Program-made: the position numbers and the translations under genes
Notes under the pieces: model-generated
Told to the model about the DNA's origin: nothing
What the model saw: the letters and a program-made list of their open reading frames with translations, nothing else
Databases searched by the model: none
Assembly (NCBI RefSeq): GCF_003205575.1
Contig: NZ_PYBW01000099.1
Coordinates: forward strand, 1 to 36,227
Source: Streptomyces tateyamensis
GTDB taxonomy: Bacteria; Actinomycetota; Actinomycetes; Streptomycetales; Streptomycetaceae
Direction of reading: 5' to 3'
DNA length: 36,227 nt
Part shown: positions 1 through 7,929 of the stretch, piece after piece
Position numbering within the stretch: the stretch's first letter is position 1
Layout of the letters: every line of letters begins with the position of its first letter

Positions 1-2156
1 GGGACGGCGGCCACGTTGTAGGCGAAGGCCCAGAACAGGTTGCCCTTGATGGTGCCCAGGGTGCGCCGGGAGAGCCGGATCGCGTCGGCTGCCACCCGCA
101 GGTCGCCGCGGACCAGGGTCAGGTCGCCGGCCTCGATCGCCGCGTCCGTCCCGGTGCCCATCGCCAGGCCCAGGTCGGCCTGGGCGAGGGCGGCCGCGTC
201 GTTCACCCCGTCGCCGACCATGGCCACCGAGCGGCCCTGCTGTTGGAGCCGGCGCACCTCGGCGACCTTCTGCTCGGGCAGCACCTCGGCGATCACGTCC
301 GCGGCGGGGATGCCCACCTCGGCGGCCACCGACTCGGCCACCGCCCGGTGGTCGCCGGTCAGCAGGACCGGGCGCAGGCCCAGAGCCCGCAGCTCGGCCA
401 CCGCCGCGGCGCTGGTCGGCCGCACGGTGTCGGCCACCTCCAGGACCGCGCGGGCGGCGCCGTCCCAGCCGACCGCGACGGCGGTGCGCCCGGCGGCCTC
501 GGCCGCGTTCTTGGCGGCGGCCAGCTCGCCGGTCAGCGGCTGCGCCCAGTCGGCCAGCAGTGCGGCGCGCCCGGCCAGCACCGCGTGGCCGTCCACCACG
601 CCCTGCACGCCCAGGCCCGGGCGGTTCTCGAAGGACTCCACGGCCGGCAGCTCGCCGAAACGTTCGATCGCGGCGGCCGCGACGGCCCGGGCGATCGGGT
701 GCTCGGAGGCGTGCTCCAGCGCGCCGGCCAGCCGCAGCGCCTCGGCCTCGGTGGTGCCGGGGGCGGTGTGCACGGCGGTCAGCGCCATCTGACCGGTCGT
801 CACGGTGCCGGTCTTGTCCAGCACGATGGTGTCGACCCGGCGGGTGGACTCCAGCACCTCCGGACCCTTGATCAGGATGCCCAGCTGGGCGCCGCGGCCG
901 GTGCCGACCATCAGCGCGGTCGGGGTGGCCAGGCCGAGGGCGCACGGGCAGGCGATGATCAGCACCGCGACGGCCGCGGTGAACGCCTCGGTCGGCGCGC
1001 CGCCGGCCAGCAGCCAGCCGACCAGGGTGGCGAGCGCGATCAGGATCACCACCGGCACGAACACCGCGGAGATCCGGTCGGCCAGCCGCTGGGCGGCGGC
1101 CTTGCCGTTCTGCGCCTGCTCGACCAGCTCGGCCATCCGGGCGAGCTGGGTGTCGGCGCCGACCCGGCGGGCCTCCACCACCAGGCGTCCGCCCGCGTTC
1201 ACGGTGGCGCCGGTGACCTGGTCGCCGACCGAGACCTCGACCGGCACCGACTCGCCGGTGAGCATCGAGGCGTCCACCGCGGAGGCGCCCTCGGCCACGG
1301 TGCCGTCGGTGGCGATCTTCTCGCCCGGGCGGACCACGAAGCGGTCGCCGACCCGCAGCTCGGTCACCGGGATCCGCTGCTCGCGCCCGCCGCGCAGCAC
1401 GGCCACGTCCTTGGCGCCGAGGTCGAGCAGGGCGTGCAGGGCGGCGCCGGCCCGGCGCTTGGAGCGGGCCTCCAGCCAGCGGCCGAGCAGGATCAGCGTG
1501 GTGACGGCGGCGGCGGTCTCCAGGTAGAGGGTCGAGGCGGCGTCGCCGCGGCCCACCGCGAGGGTGAACTCGTGCTTCATGCCGGGCATCCCGGCCCGGC
1601 CCCAGAAGAGCGCCCAGACCGACCAGCCGAAGGCGGCCAGGGTGCCGAGTGAGACCAGGGTGTCCATGGTCGCGGCGCCGTGCCGCAGGTTGGTCGCCGC
1701 GGCCTTGTGGAAGGGCCAACCGCCGAAGGCCACCACCGGCCAGGCCAGGGCGAAGGCGAGCCACTGCCAGTTGGTGAACTGCAGGGCGGGGATCATGGAG
1801 AGCAGCACGACGGGGACGGTCAGCACGGCGGAGAGCAGCAGCCGGTCGCGGTGGGGGTCTGCCCGGCCGGAGGCTGGGGAGGGGGCGGCGGCTGCGGCCG
1901 GCTGGGCAGCGGCCGGCGGCGGGGGCAGCTCGGCGGTGTAGCCGGTGCGCTCGACGGTGGCGATCAGGTCGGCGACGCTCACCTCGGGGCCGAACTCGAC
2001 CCGGGCCTTCTCGGTGGCGAAGTTGACGGTGGCCGCCACGCCCGCCAGCTTGTTCAGCTTCTTCTCGATCCGGGCGGCGCAGGAGGCACAGGTCATGCCG
2101 CCGATGGCGAGCTCCACCTGGTCGGTGGCGGTGCTCGGGCTGTGGGTGGTGCTCAT
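1..2156 (-). CDS. copA: Copper-translocating P1B-type ATPase, C-terminus off the window
   Basis: Inner-membrane pump that exports Cu(I) at the cost of ATP. The frame is open from ATG at 2156 to the window edge (718 codons). An N-terminal heavy-metal-associated domain carries the GMTCASC copper site (Cys23, Cys26). The transmembrane metal site IACPCALG has CPC at residues 403-405. The phosphorylated Asp447 lies in DKTGT, a SEHPIA nucleotide-binding motif follows, and GDGVND is at 648-653. Residues 91-120 are an Ala/Pro-rich linker. The last residues visible lie in the final membrane segments (NLFWAFAYN), so only a few dozen residues should be missing. AAGGAG lies about 8 bases before the ATG. 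It follows copZ by 62 bp on the same strand and probably shares the CsoR-type operator at 2493. Cu(I) specificity is inferred from CPC and the CopZ partner. Confidence 0.95.
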   Translation of the reverse strand, partial: MSTTHSPSTATDQVELAIGGMTCASCAARIEKKLNKLAGVAATVNFATEKARVEFGPEVSVADLIATVERTGYTAELPPPPAAAQPAAAAAPSPASGRADPHRDRLLLSAVLTVPVVLLSMIPALQFTNWQWLAFALAWPVVAFGGWPFHKAAATNLRHGAATMDTLVSLGTLAAFGWSVWALFWGRAGMPGMKHEFTLAVGRGDAASTLYLETAAAVTTLILLGRWLEARSKRRAGAALHALLDLGAKDVAVLRGGREQRIPVTELRVGDRFVVRPGEKIATDGTVAEGASAVDASMLTGESVPVEVSVGDQVTGATVNAGGRLVVEARRVGADTQLARMAELVEQAQNGKAAAQRLADRISAVFVPVVILIALATLVGWLLAGGAPTEAFTAAVAVLIIACPCALGLATPTALMVGTGRGAQLGILIKGPEVLESTRRVDTIVLDKTGTVTTGQMALTAVHTAPGTTEAEALRLAGALEHASEHPIARAVAAAAIERFGELPAVESFENRPGLGVQGVVDGHAVLAGRAALLADWAQPLTGELAAAKNAAEAAGRTAVAVGWDGAARAVLEVADTVRPTSAAAVAELRALGLRPVLLTGDHRAVAESVAAEVGIPAADVIAEVLPEQKVAEVRRLQQQGRSVAMVGDGVNDAAALAQADLGLAMGTGTDAAIEAGDLTLVRGDLRVAADAIRLSRRTLGTIKGNLFWAFAYNVAAV

Positions 2157-2218
2157 GCTCGCGCTCCTTCCGGGAGGGGTGCGGGGGGCGACGGTGGGCG
2201 GCGCGCCCCCGGGGCGGC

Positions 2219-2437
2219 TCAGGAGGCCGGGCCGACCAGTTCGTAGCCGGCCTCGTCGATGGCGGCGCGGACCGCGGCCTCGTCCAGCGGCTGCTCGGAT
2301 GAGACGGTCACGGTACCGGACTTGGCGTCGGCCGCCACGCTGAGTACGCCGTGCAGCGCAGACAGCTCGGTGCTGACCGACTTCTCGCAGTGACCGCAGC
2401 TCATGCCGGTGACGGTGTACGTGGTGGTGCTGGACAT
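2219..2437 (-). CDS. copZ: Copper chaperone, CopZ family (heavy-metal-associated domain)
   Basis: A 72-residue cytoplasmic single-domain copper chaperone that would hand Cu(I) to CopA. The MxCxxC metal site is Met12-Ser-Cys14-Gly-His-Cys17, followed by a typical ferredoxin-like HMA fold ending in DEAGYELV. The start at 2437 is chosen because the HMA fold begins right after it and GGAGG sits 5 bases upstream. A longer in-frame reading to 2680 would run through the operator and has no domain match. It is the first gene of the copZ-copA unit. Confidence 0.94.
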   Translation of the reverse strand: MSSTTTYTVTGMSCGHCEKSVSTELSALHGVLSVAADAKSGTVTVSSEQPLDEAAVRAAIDEAGYELVGPAS

Positions 2438-2492
2438 CAGGGCCTCCGAGGAGTCAGGGCGCCCGGTTCGGCGCCGTGCTGTTGAGAACACC

Positions 2493-2509
2493 ATACCCCC
2501 TAGGGGTAT
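2493..2509. promoter_or_regulatory. CsoR-type copper operator upstream of copZ-copA
   Basis: The inverted repeat ATACCCC-CTA-GGGGTAT has perfect 7-bp arms and lies 56 bp upstream of the copZ start. It matches the known actinobacterial CsoR operators (TACCCC...GGGGTA cores), where apo-CsoR represses and Cu(I) releases. No csoR gene is in the window, so the repressor would be encoded elsewhere. The rest of 2438-2732 shows no gene; it must also hold the promoter of the plus-strand phosphatase. Confidence 0.85.
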
Positions 2510-2732
2510 TCCGTGGGGGGTGTGGACCGGGCTGCCGGGTGAGACGGGCGTCACGATCCAGCCACTGAGAGTAGTCGCACCGGCACCAGGGGTCGTGCTG
2601 CGGCGCTCCCGTGGGGAGGGTGCGGGCATGGCGCTCCGACGGATCGGCGCACTTTCCGCCCAGTAGGACAAATAGGCCACCCGGGCCCGGGGGGCCGCGC
2701 GGGACGCGCCGGACGCGCGCGATGTCCGTAAG

Positions 2733-3929
2733 GTGCGAGAGGTGTTCCGCCGTCAGCTCCCGGGCCGCTCCGGGCCGCCGCCAGCCGGGCCGCTGCGCCT
2801 GGAGCCGTCCGGGTTCTCCCGCGGCCGGCGCCGCCGCGCGCTGGCCGCGGTGGACCTGCGGGACCTGTCCTGGCGCCGGCGGGCCGCGCCCGCCCTAGTG
2901 GCGATCCTGGCGGTGACGGTGGCGGACCTGGCCACCGGTCAGGAGCGCTACCTGGCACCGCTGATGAACGTGGTCCCCTCGGTCGCCGCGCTCACTCTCT
3001 CGGCGGTGGGGGTGCTGGCCGGCTGCGTGCTCGGTCTGGTGGTCCTGCTCGGGCTGAACGAGTACGACAACGTGACCGATGCGCACGACCAGCGCTTCCT
3101 GTTCGGCACCATCGTCACCTACGCGGCGCTGAGCCTGTTCAGTGCCTACGTGGCCGAACTTCGGATGCGCCGGGCGGCCGCCTTCGCCGCCGTCAGCTCG
3201 GTGGCCGAGGCCGCCCAGCGGGCCCTGCTGCAGGTCCCCGAGGCCGAGGTGGGCACGGTGCGGCTGGCGGTGCGCTACGCCTCCGCGGCCGACGAGGCGC
3301 GGATCGGTGGCGACCTGTACGCGGTGCTCGACACCCCCTACGGCACCCGGCTGCTGGTCGGCGACGTGCGCGGCAAGGGGCTGGAGGCGGTACAGACCGC
3401 CGCTGTGGTGCTCGGCGCCTTCCGCGAGGCCGCCTACGACGAGGGCGCGCTGCCCGCGGTGGCCGCCCGGCTGGAGACCAGCGTGGCGCGGCACGTGACG
3501 GGCGGTGAGTTCACCACCGCGCTCTTCGCCGAGCTGGGCCGCGGCGGCGGCCTGGAGCTGCTGCAGGCCGGTCACGTCCCGCCGCTGCGGGTGGCGCCGG
3601 ACGGGACGGTCACGGTGCTGGAGATCGAGCCGTGGGTGCCGCTGGGCCTGGGCCCGCTGGTGCCCGGGAGCCCCAGGAGCGTGCGGCTGCCCTTCGCGGA
3701 AGGCGACGTGCTGGTGCTGTGCACCGACGGGGTGGTGGAGGCCCGGCGGGACGGCAGCGGGGAGTTCTACCCGCTGCCGTCCCGGGCCGGCCCGCTGGTG
3801 GCCGGGGCCGGCGGCTCGGTGGCCGAGCTGGACGAGGCGGTCGGCCGGCTCTACCAGGACCTGCTGGCGCACACCGGCGGCGAGCTGAACGACGACGCAC
3901 TGCTGCTGCTGGTGGCCTGCCGGCACTAG
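2733..3929 (+). CDS. Membrane-anchored PP2C/SpoIIE-type serine/threonine phosphatase
   Basis: A 398-residue protein. An Arg/Pro-rich cytoplasmic N-terminus is followed by hydrophobic segments near residues 52-68, 76-108 and 122-141, then a SpoIIE-like PP2C domain at about 170-395. Catalytic metal ligands are visible in GGDLY (Asp194), GDVRGKGLEA, LCTDGVVEA and the C-terminal NDDALLLLV. These phosphatases usually dephosphorylate anti-anti-sigma factors in partner-switching pathways. No sigma or anti-sigma gene is adjacent, so the substrate is unknown, and no PAS or GAF sensor is present. The GTG at 2733 is used; GTG at 2742 is in frame and possible, and neither has a strong ribosome-binding site. 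Its stop lies 1 bp from the converging dhaL stop. Confidence 0.88.
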   Translation: MREVFRRQLPGRSGPPPAGPLRLEPSGFSRGRRRRALAAVDLRDLSWRRRAAPALVAILAVTVADLATGQERYLAPLMNVVPSVAALTLSAVGVLAGCVLGLVVLLGLNEYDNVTDAHDQRFLFGTIVTYAALSLFSAYVAELRMRRAAAFAAVSSVAEAAQRALLQVPEAEVGTVRLAVRYASAADEARIGGDLYAVLDTPYGTRLLVGDVRGKGLEAVQTAAVVLGAFREAAYDEGALPAVAARLETSVARHVTGGEFTTALFAELGRGGGLELLQAGHVPPLRVAPDGTVTVLEIEPWVPLGLGPLVPGSPRSVRLPFAEGDVLVLCTDGVVEARRDGSGEFYPLPSRAGPLVAGAGGSVAELDEAVGRLYQDLLAHTGGELNDDALLLLVACRH

Positions 3930-3930
3930 G

Positions 3931-4569
3931 TCAGCGGCCGGTGGCGTCGGCCAGGGCCTGGAAGAGGAGCGCGGTGGAGGTGGCCCCCGGGTCCTGGTGG
4001 CCGACGCTGCGCGGGCCCAGGTAGGAGGCGCGACCCTTGCGGGCCTCCAGCGGCACCGTGGCCCGGGCCCCGGCCTGCGCCGCCTCGGCGGCCAGCGCCG
4101 CCGCCTCGCGCAGCGAGAAGCCGTCGAAGGCGGCCCGCTCCAGGGCGGCCACGGCCGGCTCGAAGGCGTCCACCATGGTCTTGTCGCCGACCGCCGCCCC
4201 GCCCAGCTTCTGCACCGCGGTCAGCCCCGCGCGCAGCCCCTCGGCCAGCGCCGTCAGGTCGGCGGTCGGGGCCGGCAGCGCCCGGCCCGCGGTGCGCAGC
4301 GCGCTGCCGTACAGCGGGCCGGAGGCGCCGCCGACCTTGGAGATCAAGGTGGTCCCGGCCTTGGTCAGCAGCTCCCCGGGCGGGGCGTCGGCGGGCAGCG
4401 CCGCCAGCGCCTCGGTCACCGCGGTGAAGCCGCGGCGCAGGTTGCTGCCGTGGTCGCCGTCGCCGATCGCCGCGTCCAGGTCGGTCAGCCGCTGCTGCTC
4501 CCGCTCGACGGCCGCGGCGGCGGCCCGCAGCCAGGCCAGGGCCAGCTGGTGGTCCAGGGTGAAGGACAT
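3931..4569 (-). CDS. dhaL: Dihydroxyacetone kinase subunit DhaL (ADP-binding)
   Basis: A 212-residue nucleotide subunit of PTS-dependent dihydroxyacetone kinase. It keeps a bound ADP that is rephosphorylated by DhaM and passes phosphate to dihydroxyacetone on DhaK. The acidic cluster DLDAAIGDGDHG near the N-terminus supplies the aspartates that hold Mg-ADP, and the all-alpha barrel pattern and GGASGPLYG segment are typical. The start at 4569 is supported by GGAG 7 bases upstream and by the family length of about 210. It lies 32 bp downstream of dhaK on the same strand, so the two are surely cotranscribed. Confidence 0.93.
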   Translation of the reverse strand: MSFTLDHQLALAWLRAAAAAVEREQQRLTDLDAAIGDGDHGSNLRRGFTAVTEALAALPADAPPGELLTKAGTTLISKVGGASGPLYGSALRTAGRALPAPTADLTALAEGLRAGLTAVQKLGGAAVGDKTMVDAFEPAVAALERAAFDGFSLREAAALAAEAAQAGARATVPLEARKGRASYLGPRSVGHQDPGATSTALLFQALADATGR

Positions 4570-4601
4570 CGGATGCTCCGTCAGGTCCGTTGGGGCGTGC
4601 G

Positions 4602-5597
4602 TCAGCCGATCCGCAGCGCCGGGGTGCGGGCCGGCGCGTCCCACAGCTCCAGCAGCTCGGCGTCGGCCTTGGTCAGGGTGAGCGAGAAGCCGGCCATGTC
4701 CAGGCTGGTCACGTAGTTGCCCACCAGGTTGCGGGCGATGGTGATGCCGTGCTCGGCGAGCTGGGCGGCCACCTCGCCGTAGACCAGGTACAGCTCGTGC
4801 AGCGGGGTCGCGCCCAGCCCGTTGACCAGCGCGATCACCTCGTCGCCGGCCGACAGGGTGTGCTCGGCCAGCACGGTGGCCACCACCTCGGCGACCAGCT
4901 CGTGCGCCGGGCGCAGCCGCTCGCGGCGCCGGCCCGGCTCGCCGTGGATGCCGACGCCCACCTCGATCTCGTCGGCCGGCAGCTCGAAGCCGGGCCGGCC
5001 GGCGGCCGGCACGGTGGCGGCGGTCAGCGCCACCGCGAAGGAGCGTGAGGCGGCGTTGGCCCGCTGCCCGACCGAGGCCACCGCGGCGGCGTCGGCCCCG
5101 CGCTCGGCCAGCGCGCCGGCCACCTTCTCCACCACCACGGTGGCTCCGGTGCCGCGCCGCCCGGCGGTCCAGGTGGAGTCCTTGACCGCCACGTCGTCGT
5201 CCACCAGCACGGTGCGGACCTCGATGCCCTCGTCGGCGGCGAGTTCGGCGGCCAGCTCGAAGTTGAGCACGTCGCCGGTGTAGTTCTTCACCACGAAGAC
5301 CACGCCGGCGCCGCCGTGCACCGCCTTGACGGCGGCCAGCATCTGGTCCGGGACCGGGGAGGTGAAGATCTCGCCGGGGCAGGCGGCGTCCAGCATGCCC
5401 GGGCCGACGAAGCCGGCGTGCAGCGGCTCGTGCCCGGAGCCGCCGCCGGAGACCAGGGCCACCTTGCCCGCCCGCGGGGCGTCGGCGCGGTGGATCACCC
5501 GGGCCTCCCGGTCCACCGTCAACTCCGGGTGGGCGGCGGCGAATCCGGTCAGGGTGTCGTCGAGCACGGTCTCGGGGGTGTTGATCAGCTTCTTCAT
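4602..5597 (-). CDS. dhaK: Dihydroxyacetone kinase subunit DhaK (substrate-binding)
   Basis: A 331-residue substrate subunit; dihydroxyacetone is held covalently as a hemiaminal by a histidine. That residue is visible as His218 in GVGIHGEPG, at the same number as in the E. coli enzyme. The glycine-rich SGGGSGHEPLH (residues 50-60) and KNYTGDVLNF are also conserved. The start is ATG at 5597 with GGGAG 5 bases upstream. It heads dhaK-dhaL and is divergent from dhaM across 114 bp. The product dihydroxyacetone phosphate enters glycolysis. Confidence 0.95.
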   Translation of the reverse strand: MKKLINTPETVLDDTLTGFAAAHPELTVDREARVIHRADAPRAGKVALVSGGGSGHEPLHAGFVGPGMLDAACPGEIFTSPVPDQMLAAVKAVHGGAGVVFVVKNYTGDVLNFELAAELAADEGIEVRTVLVDDDVAVKDSTWTAGRRGTGATVVVEKVAGALAERGADAAAVASVGQRANAASRSFAVALTAATVPAAGRPGFELPADEIEVGVGIHGEPGRRRERLRPAHELVAEVVATVLAEHTLSAGDEVIALVNGLGATPLHELYLVYGEVAAQLAEHGITIARNLVGNYVTSLDMAGFSLTLTKADAELLELWDAPARTPALRIG

Positions 5598-5641
5598 CTG
5601 GACTCCCGTGGTAGTGGTCGGACGGTCCGTTTCGAACCTAC

Positions 5642-5655
5642 GCCACCCGGGTGGC
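5642..5655. promoter_or_regulatory. 14-bp perfect palindrome in the dhaKL/dhaM divergent promoter
   Basis: GCCACCCGGGTGGC is an exact palindrome 44 bp from the dhaK start and 56 bp from the dhaM start. Its place between two genes of one pathway makes it a candidate shared operator. The regulator is unknown and GC-rich palindromes arise by chance in such DNA, so confidence is low. Confidence 0.4.
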
Positions 5656-5711
5656 AATCCGACCCGGTTCGCCGTGCCCTGGCGTGGCGGGCAGCGTTAG
5701 GCTCCAGGGCC

Positions 5712-6107
5712 ATGAGGACTTCGGTGGGAATCGTCCTGGTCTCGCACAGCCCCCGGCTCGGGGCAGGGGTGGCCGAGCTGGCCGAGCAGCTCGGGGGCGG
5801 CGCGGTGGCGGTGGCGGTGGCCGCCGGGACCGAGGACGGGGAGCTGGGCACCAGCGCCGAGCTGATCGAGGCGGCCGTGCGCCAAGTCGACTCCGGCGCC
5901 GGGGTGGTGGTGCTGCCGGACCTGGGCTCGGCGGTGCTGACCGCACGGGCGGTGCTGGTCGAGCTGGGCGAGCCGGAGCACGTGGTGCTGGTGGACGCGC
6001 CGTTCGTGGAGGGTGCGGTGGCCGCCGTGGTCACCGCCTCCACCGGGGCGGCGCTGGCCGAGGTGGTCCGCTCGGCTCAGGAGGCCCGGCAGGCGAACAA
6101 GTTCTGA
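5712..6107 (+). CDS. dhaM: PTS-dependent dihydroxyacetone kinase phosphotransferase subunit DhaM (EIIA domain only)
   Basis: A 131-residue EIIA-mannose-type domain. The N-terminal VGIVLVSHSPRL carries the phospho-accepting His12, and the VLPDLGSAV segment is typical of DhaM. Its role is to pass phosphate from the general PTS (HPr) to the ADP on DhaL. E. coli DhaM has fused HPr-like and EI-like domains; these are absent here, so it must rely on separate PTS proteins. It is transcribed divergently from dhaKL rather than within one operon. The stop faces the polymerase-like gene 25 bp away. Confidence 0.9.
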   Translation: MRTSVGIVLVSHSPRLGAGVAELAEQLGGGAVAVAVAAGTEDGELGTSAELIEAAVRQVDSGAGVVVLPDLGSAVLTARAVLVELGEPEHVVLVDAPFVEGAVAAVVTASTGAALAEVVRSAQEARQANKF

Positions 6108-6132
6108 CCGGACCAAGGCAGCTGACGGCGGC

Positions 6133-7824
6133 TCACTTCGCGTCCGCGTAGCACTCGACCACGGCCGTGCTCATCGGGAAGACCACCGGGGTGCCGGCGA
6201 AGACCAGCCCCGTCGCCTCCTCGGCCGCTGCCGCGATGGCGGCGCCCACCTGCTCGGCCAGCGCGGCGGGGGTGTGCACCACCACCTCGTCGTGCTGGAA
6301 GAAGACCAGGTGCGGCTCGGGCGCCAGCTCGGCCAGCCGGCGGCGCAGCGCGGCCAGCAGGGCCAGCGCCCAGTCCGCGGCGCTGGCCTGGATGACGAAG
6401 TTGCGGGTGAACCGGCCGCGGGCCCGGGTGGACCGCCCGCTCTGGAGGTCCTCGCCGGTGGCGGCCTCGGCCATGTCCAGCCAGGCGTCCGAGGGCGGCG
6501 GGCAGGGCCGGCCGAGCCGGGACCGGACGACGCCGCCCTCCTCGCCGGTGCGGGCGGCGGCCTCCACGTAGCCCATCGCCGCCGGGTAGCGCTGGCGCAG
6601 GGTGGCGAGCAGCGGCCCGATGTCCCCGCTGGTCTGCCCGTACATCGCGCCGAGCAGACCGAGCTTGGCCTTGGCCCGGTCGCCGCGGAAGGCGGTGGCG
6701 GCCAGGGCCTGGTAGAGGTCGCCGCCGGCCGCGCTGCGGGCCAGCGCCGGGTCCTGGGAGAGCGCGGCCAGCACCCGCGGCTCCAGCTGTGCGCCGTCCG
6801 CCACCACCAGCAGCCAGCCGGGATCGGCGACCGCGGCCCGGCGCAGCATCCGCGGGATCTGCAGCGCGCCGCCGCCGCGGCTGGCCCAGCGCCCGGAGAC
6901 TACCCCGCCGACCACGTACTCCGGGCGGAAGCGCCCGCCGCGGACCCAGGCGTCCTGCCAGGCCCAGCCGTGCGCGGCGTGGATCCGGGCGAGCTCCTTG
7001 TAACGGATCATCAGCTCGGCCGCCGGGTGGTCGACGGTGCGCAGCTCCCAGCTGCGGGTGGAGTTCAGCCGGACGCCCTGGTCGGCGAAGGCCTTGATCA
7101 CCTGGGTGTGCGAGTCGGGGTTGAAGGGCTTGGCGCCCAGTGCCTGCTGGAGCTGGGTGGCCAGCTCGGCCAGCTTGGCCGGCTGGGTGCCGGGGATGGC
7201 CGGGCGCGGGCCGAGCAGTTCGGTGAGCAGCGCGTCGTGCACCTCGACGCGCCAGGGCAGGCCGTCGGCGGCCATCTCGCAGGCGGCCAGCGCACCGGCC
7301 GACTCGGCGGCCGCCAGCAGCCGGAACCGGGACCGCTCGGCGGGGCCCTCGACCGCGGCCAGCCGGCGCTGCTGCTCGGCGTGCACCGCCAGCACCGCGG
7401 CCAGCGGATCGGTGCCGGGCGGCAGTTGCAGCCGGTCCGGGGCGAACAGGGTGTCCTGGGCCTCGCCGGCGCCGTGCTCCGGCAGGTCGGCCGGGACCGG
7501 CAGGCCGCGCAGCCGGCACCAGGCGGCGCCGAGCGAGCGCGGCGCGCCCCAGCGGCCCTCGTGCGCCAGCAGCAGCGACTCGACCAGCCGCAGGTCGTGG
7601 CAGCGGGCCAGCCGGCGGGGCAGCGCGGCCAGCAGCGGGGTGTACCCGGACTCGGCGGCCGCCCAGACCCAGCGCGGCCGCTCGGCCGCCTCCAGCTCGG
7701 CCACGGTGGCGGCCAACTCGGCGGTGCGCAGCGGCCCGCCGACCGGCTCGCCGGCCTCGGTGAGCCGGTGCAACCGGCCACCGCGCCCGTGCTGGTCGGG
7801 CACCAGTGCGATCCTGGCGGTCAT
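6133..7824 (-). CDS. PolA-like family-A DNA polymerase with degenerate 3'-5' exonuclease domain
   Basis: A 563-residue protein of the actinobacterial group usually annotated as bifunctional 3'-5' exonuclease/DNA polymerase. The C-terminal half holds polymerase motif A (ADGAQLEPRVLAALS, with its metal-binding Asp), motif B (AKAKLGLLGAMYGQ; the usual Phe is Leu) and motif C (HDE at 511-513). There is no 5'-nuclease domain. In the N-terminal exonuclease-like region I cannot find the expected DxE; only an LARCHDLRLVESLLL segment resembles a later exonuclease motif. It is about 340 residues shorter than a full PolA, so it is an auxiliary enzyme, perhaps in repair or gap filling (inference). It is divergent from the M3 peptidase over 105 bp. 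Confidence 0.88.
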   Translation of the reverse strand: MTARIALVPDQHGRGGRLHRLTEAGEPVGGPLRTAELAATVAELEAAERPRWVWAAAESGYTPLLAALPRRLARCHDLRLVESLLLAHEGRWGAPRSLGAAWCRLRGLPVPADLPEHGAGEAQDTLFAPDRLQLPPGTDPLAAVLAVHAEQQRRLAAVEGPAERSRFRLLAAAESAGALAACEMAADGLPWRVEVHDALLTELLGPRPAIPGTQPAKLAELATQLQQALGAKPFNPDSHTQVIKAFADQGVRLNSTRSWELRTVDHPAAELMIRYKELARIHAAHGWAWQDAWVRGGRFRPEYVVGGVVSGRWASRGGGALQIPRMLRRAAVADPGWLLVVADGAQLEPRVLAALSQDPALARSAAGGDLYQALAATAFRGDRAKAKLGLLGAMYGQTSGDIGPLLATLRQRYPAAMGYVEAAARTGEEGGVVRSRLGRPCPPPSDAWLDMAEAATGEDLQSGRSTRARGRFTRNFVIQASAADWALALLAALRRRLAELAPEPHLVFFQHDEVVVHTPAALAEQVGAAIAAAAEEATGLVFAGTPVVFPMSTAVVECYADAK

Positions 7825-7929
7825 CGGCGGCCTCGGTTCGGTCGGTTTGCGACGGTTGGTGCGGGTGTACGCCCGGCGCTGTCGACGGTAGCGCGGCGCA
7901 CCGACAGTCCGGCGCGTATGGTCTGCGGA

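Noticed and set aside
2438..2680. Longer CopZ start at 2680
   Set aside because: It would place the CsoR operator inside the coding region; the HMA domain begins at 2437 with a good ribosome-binding site.
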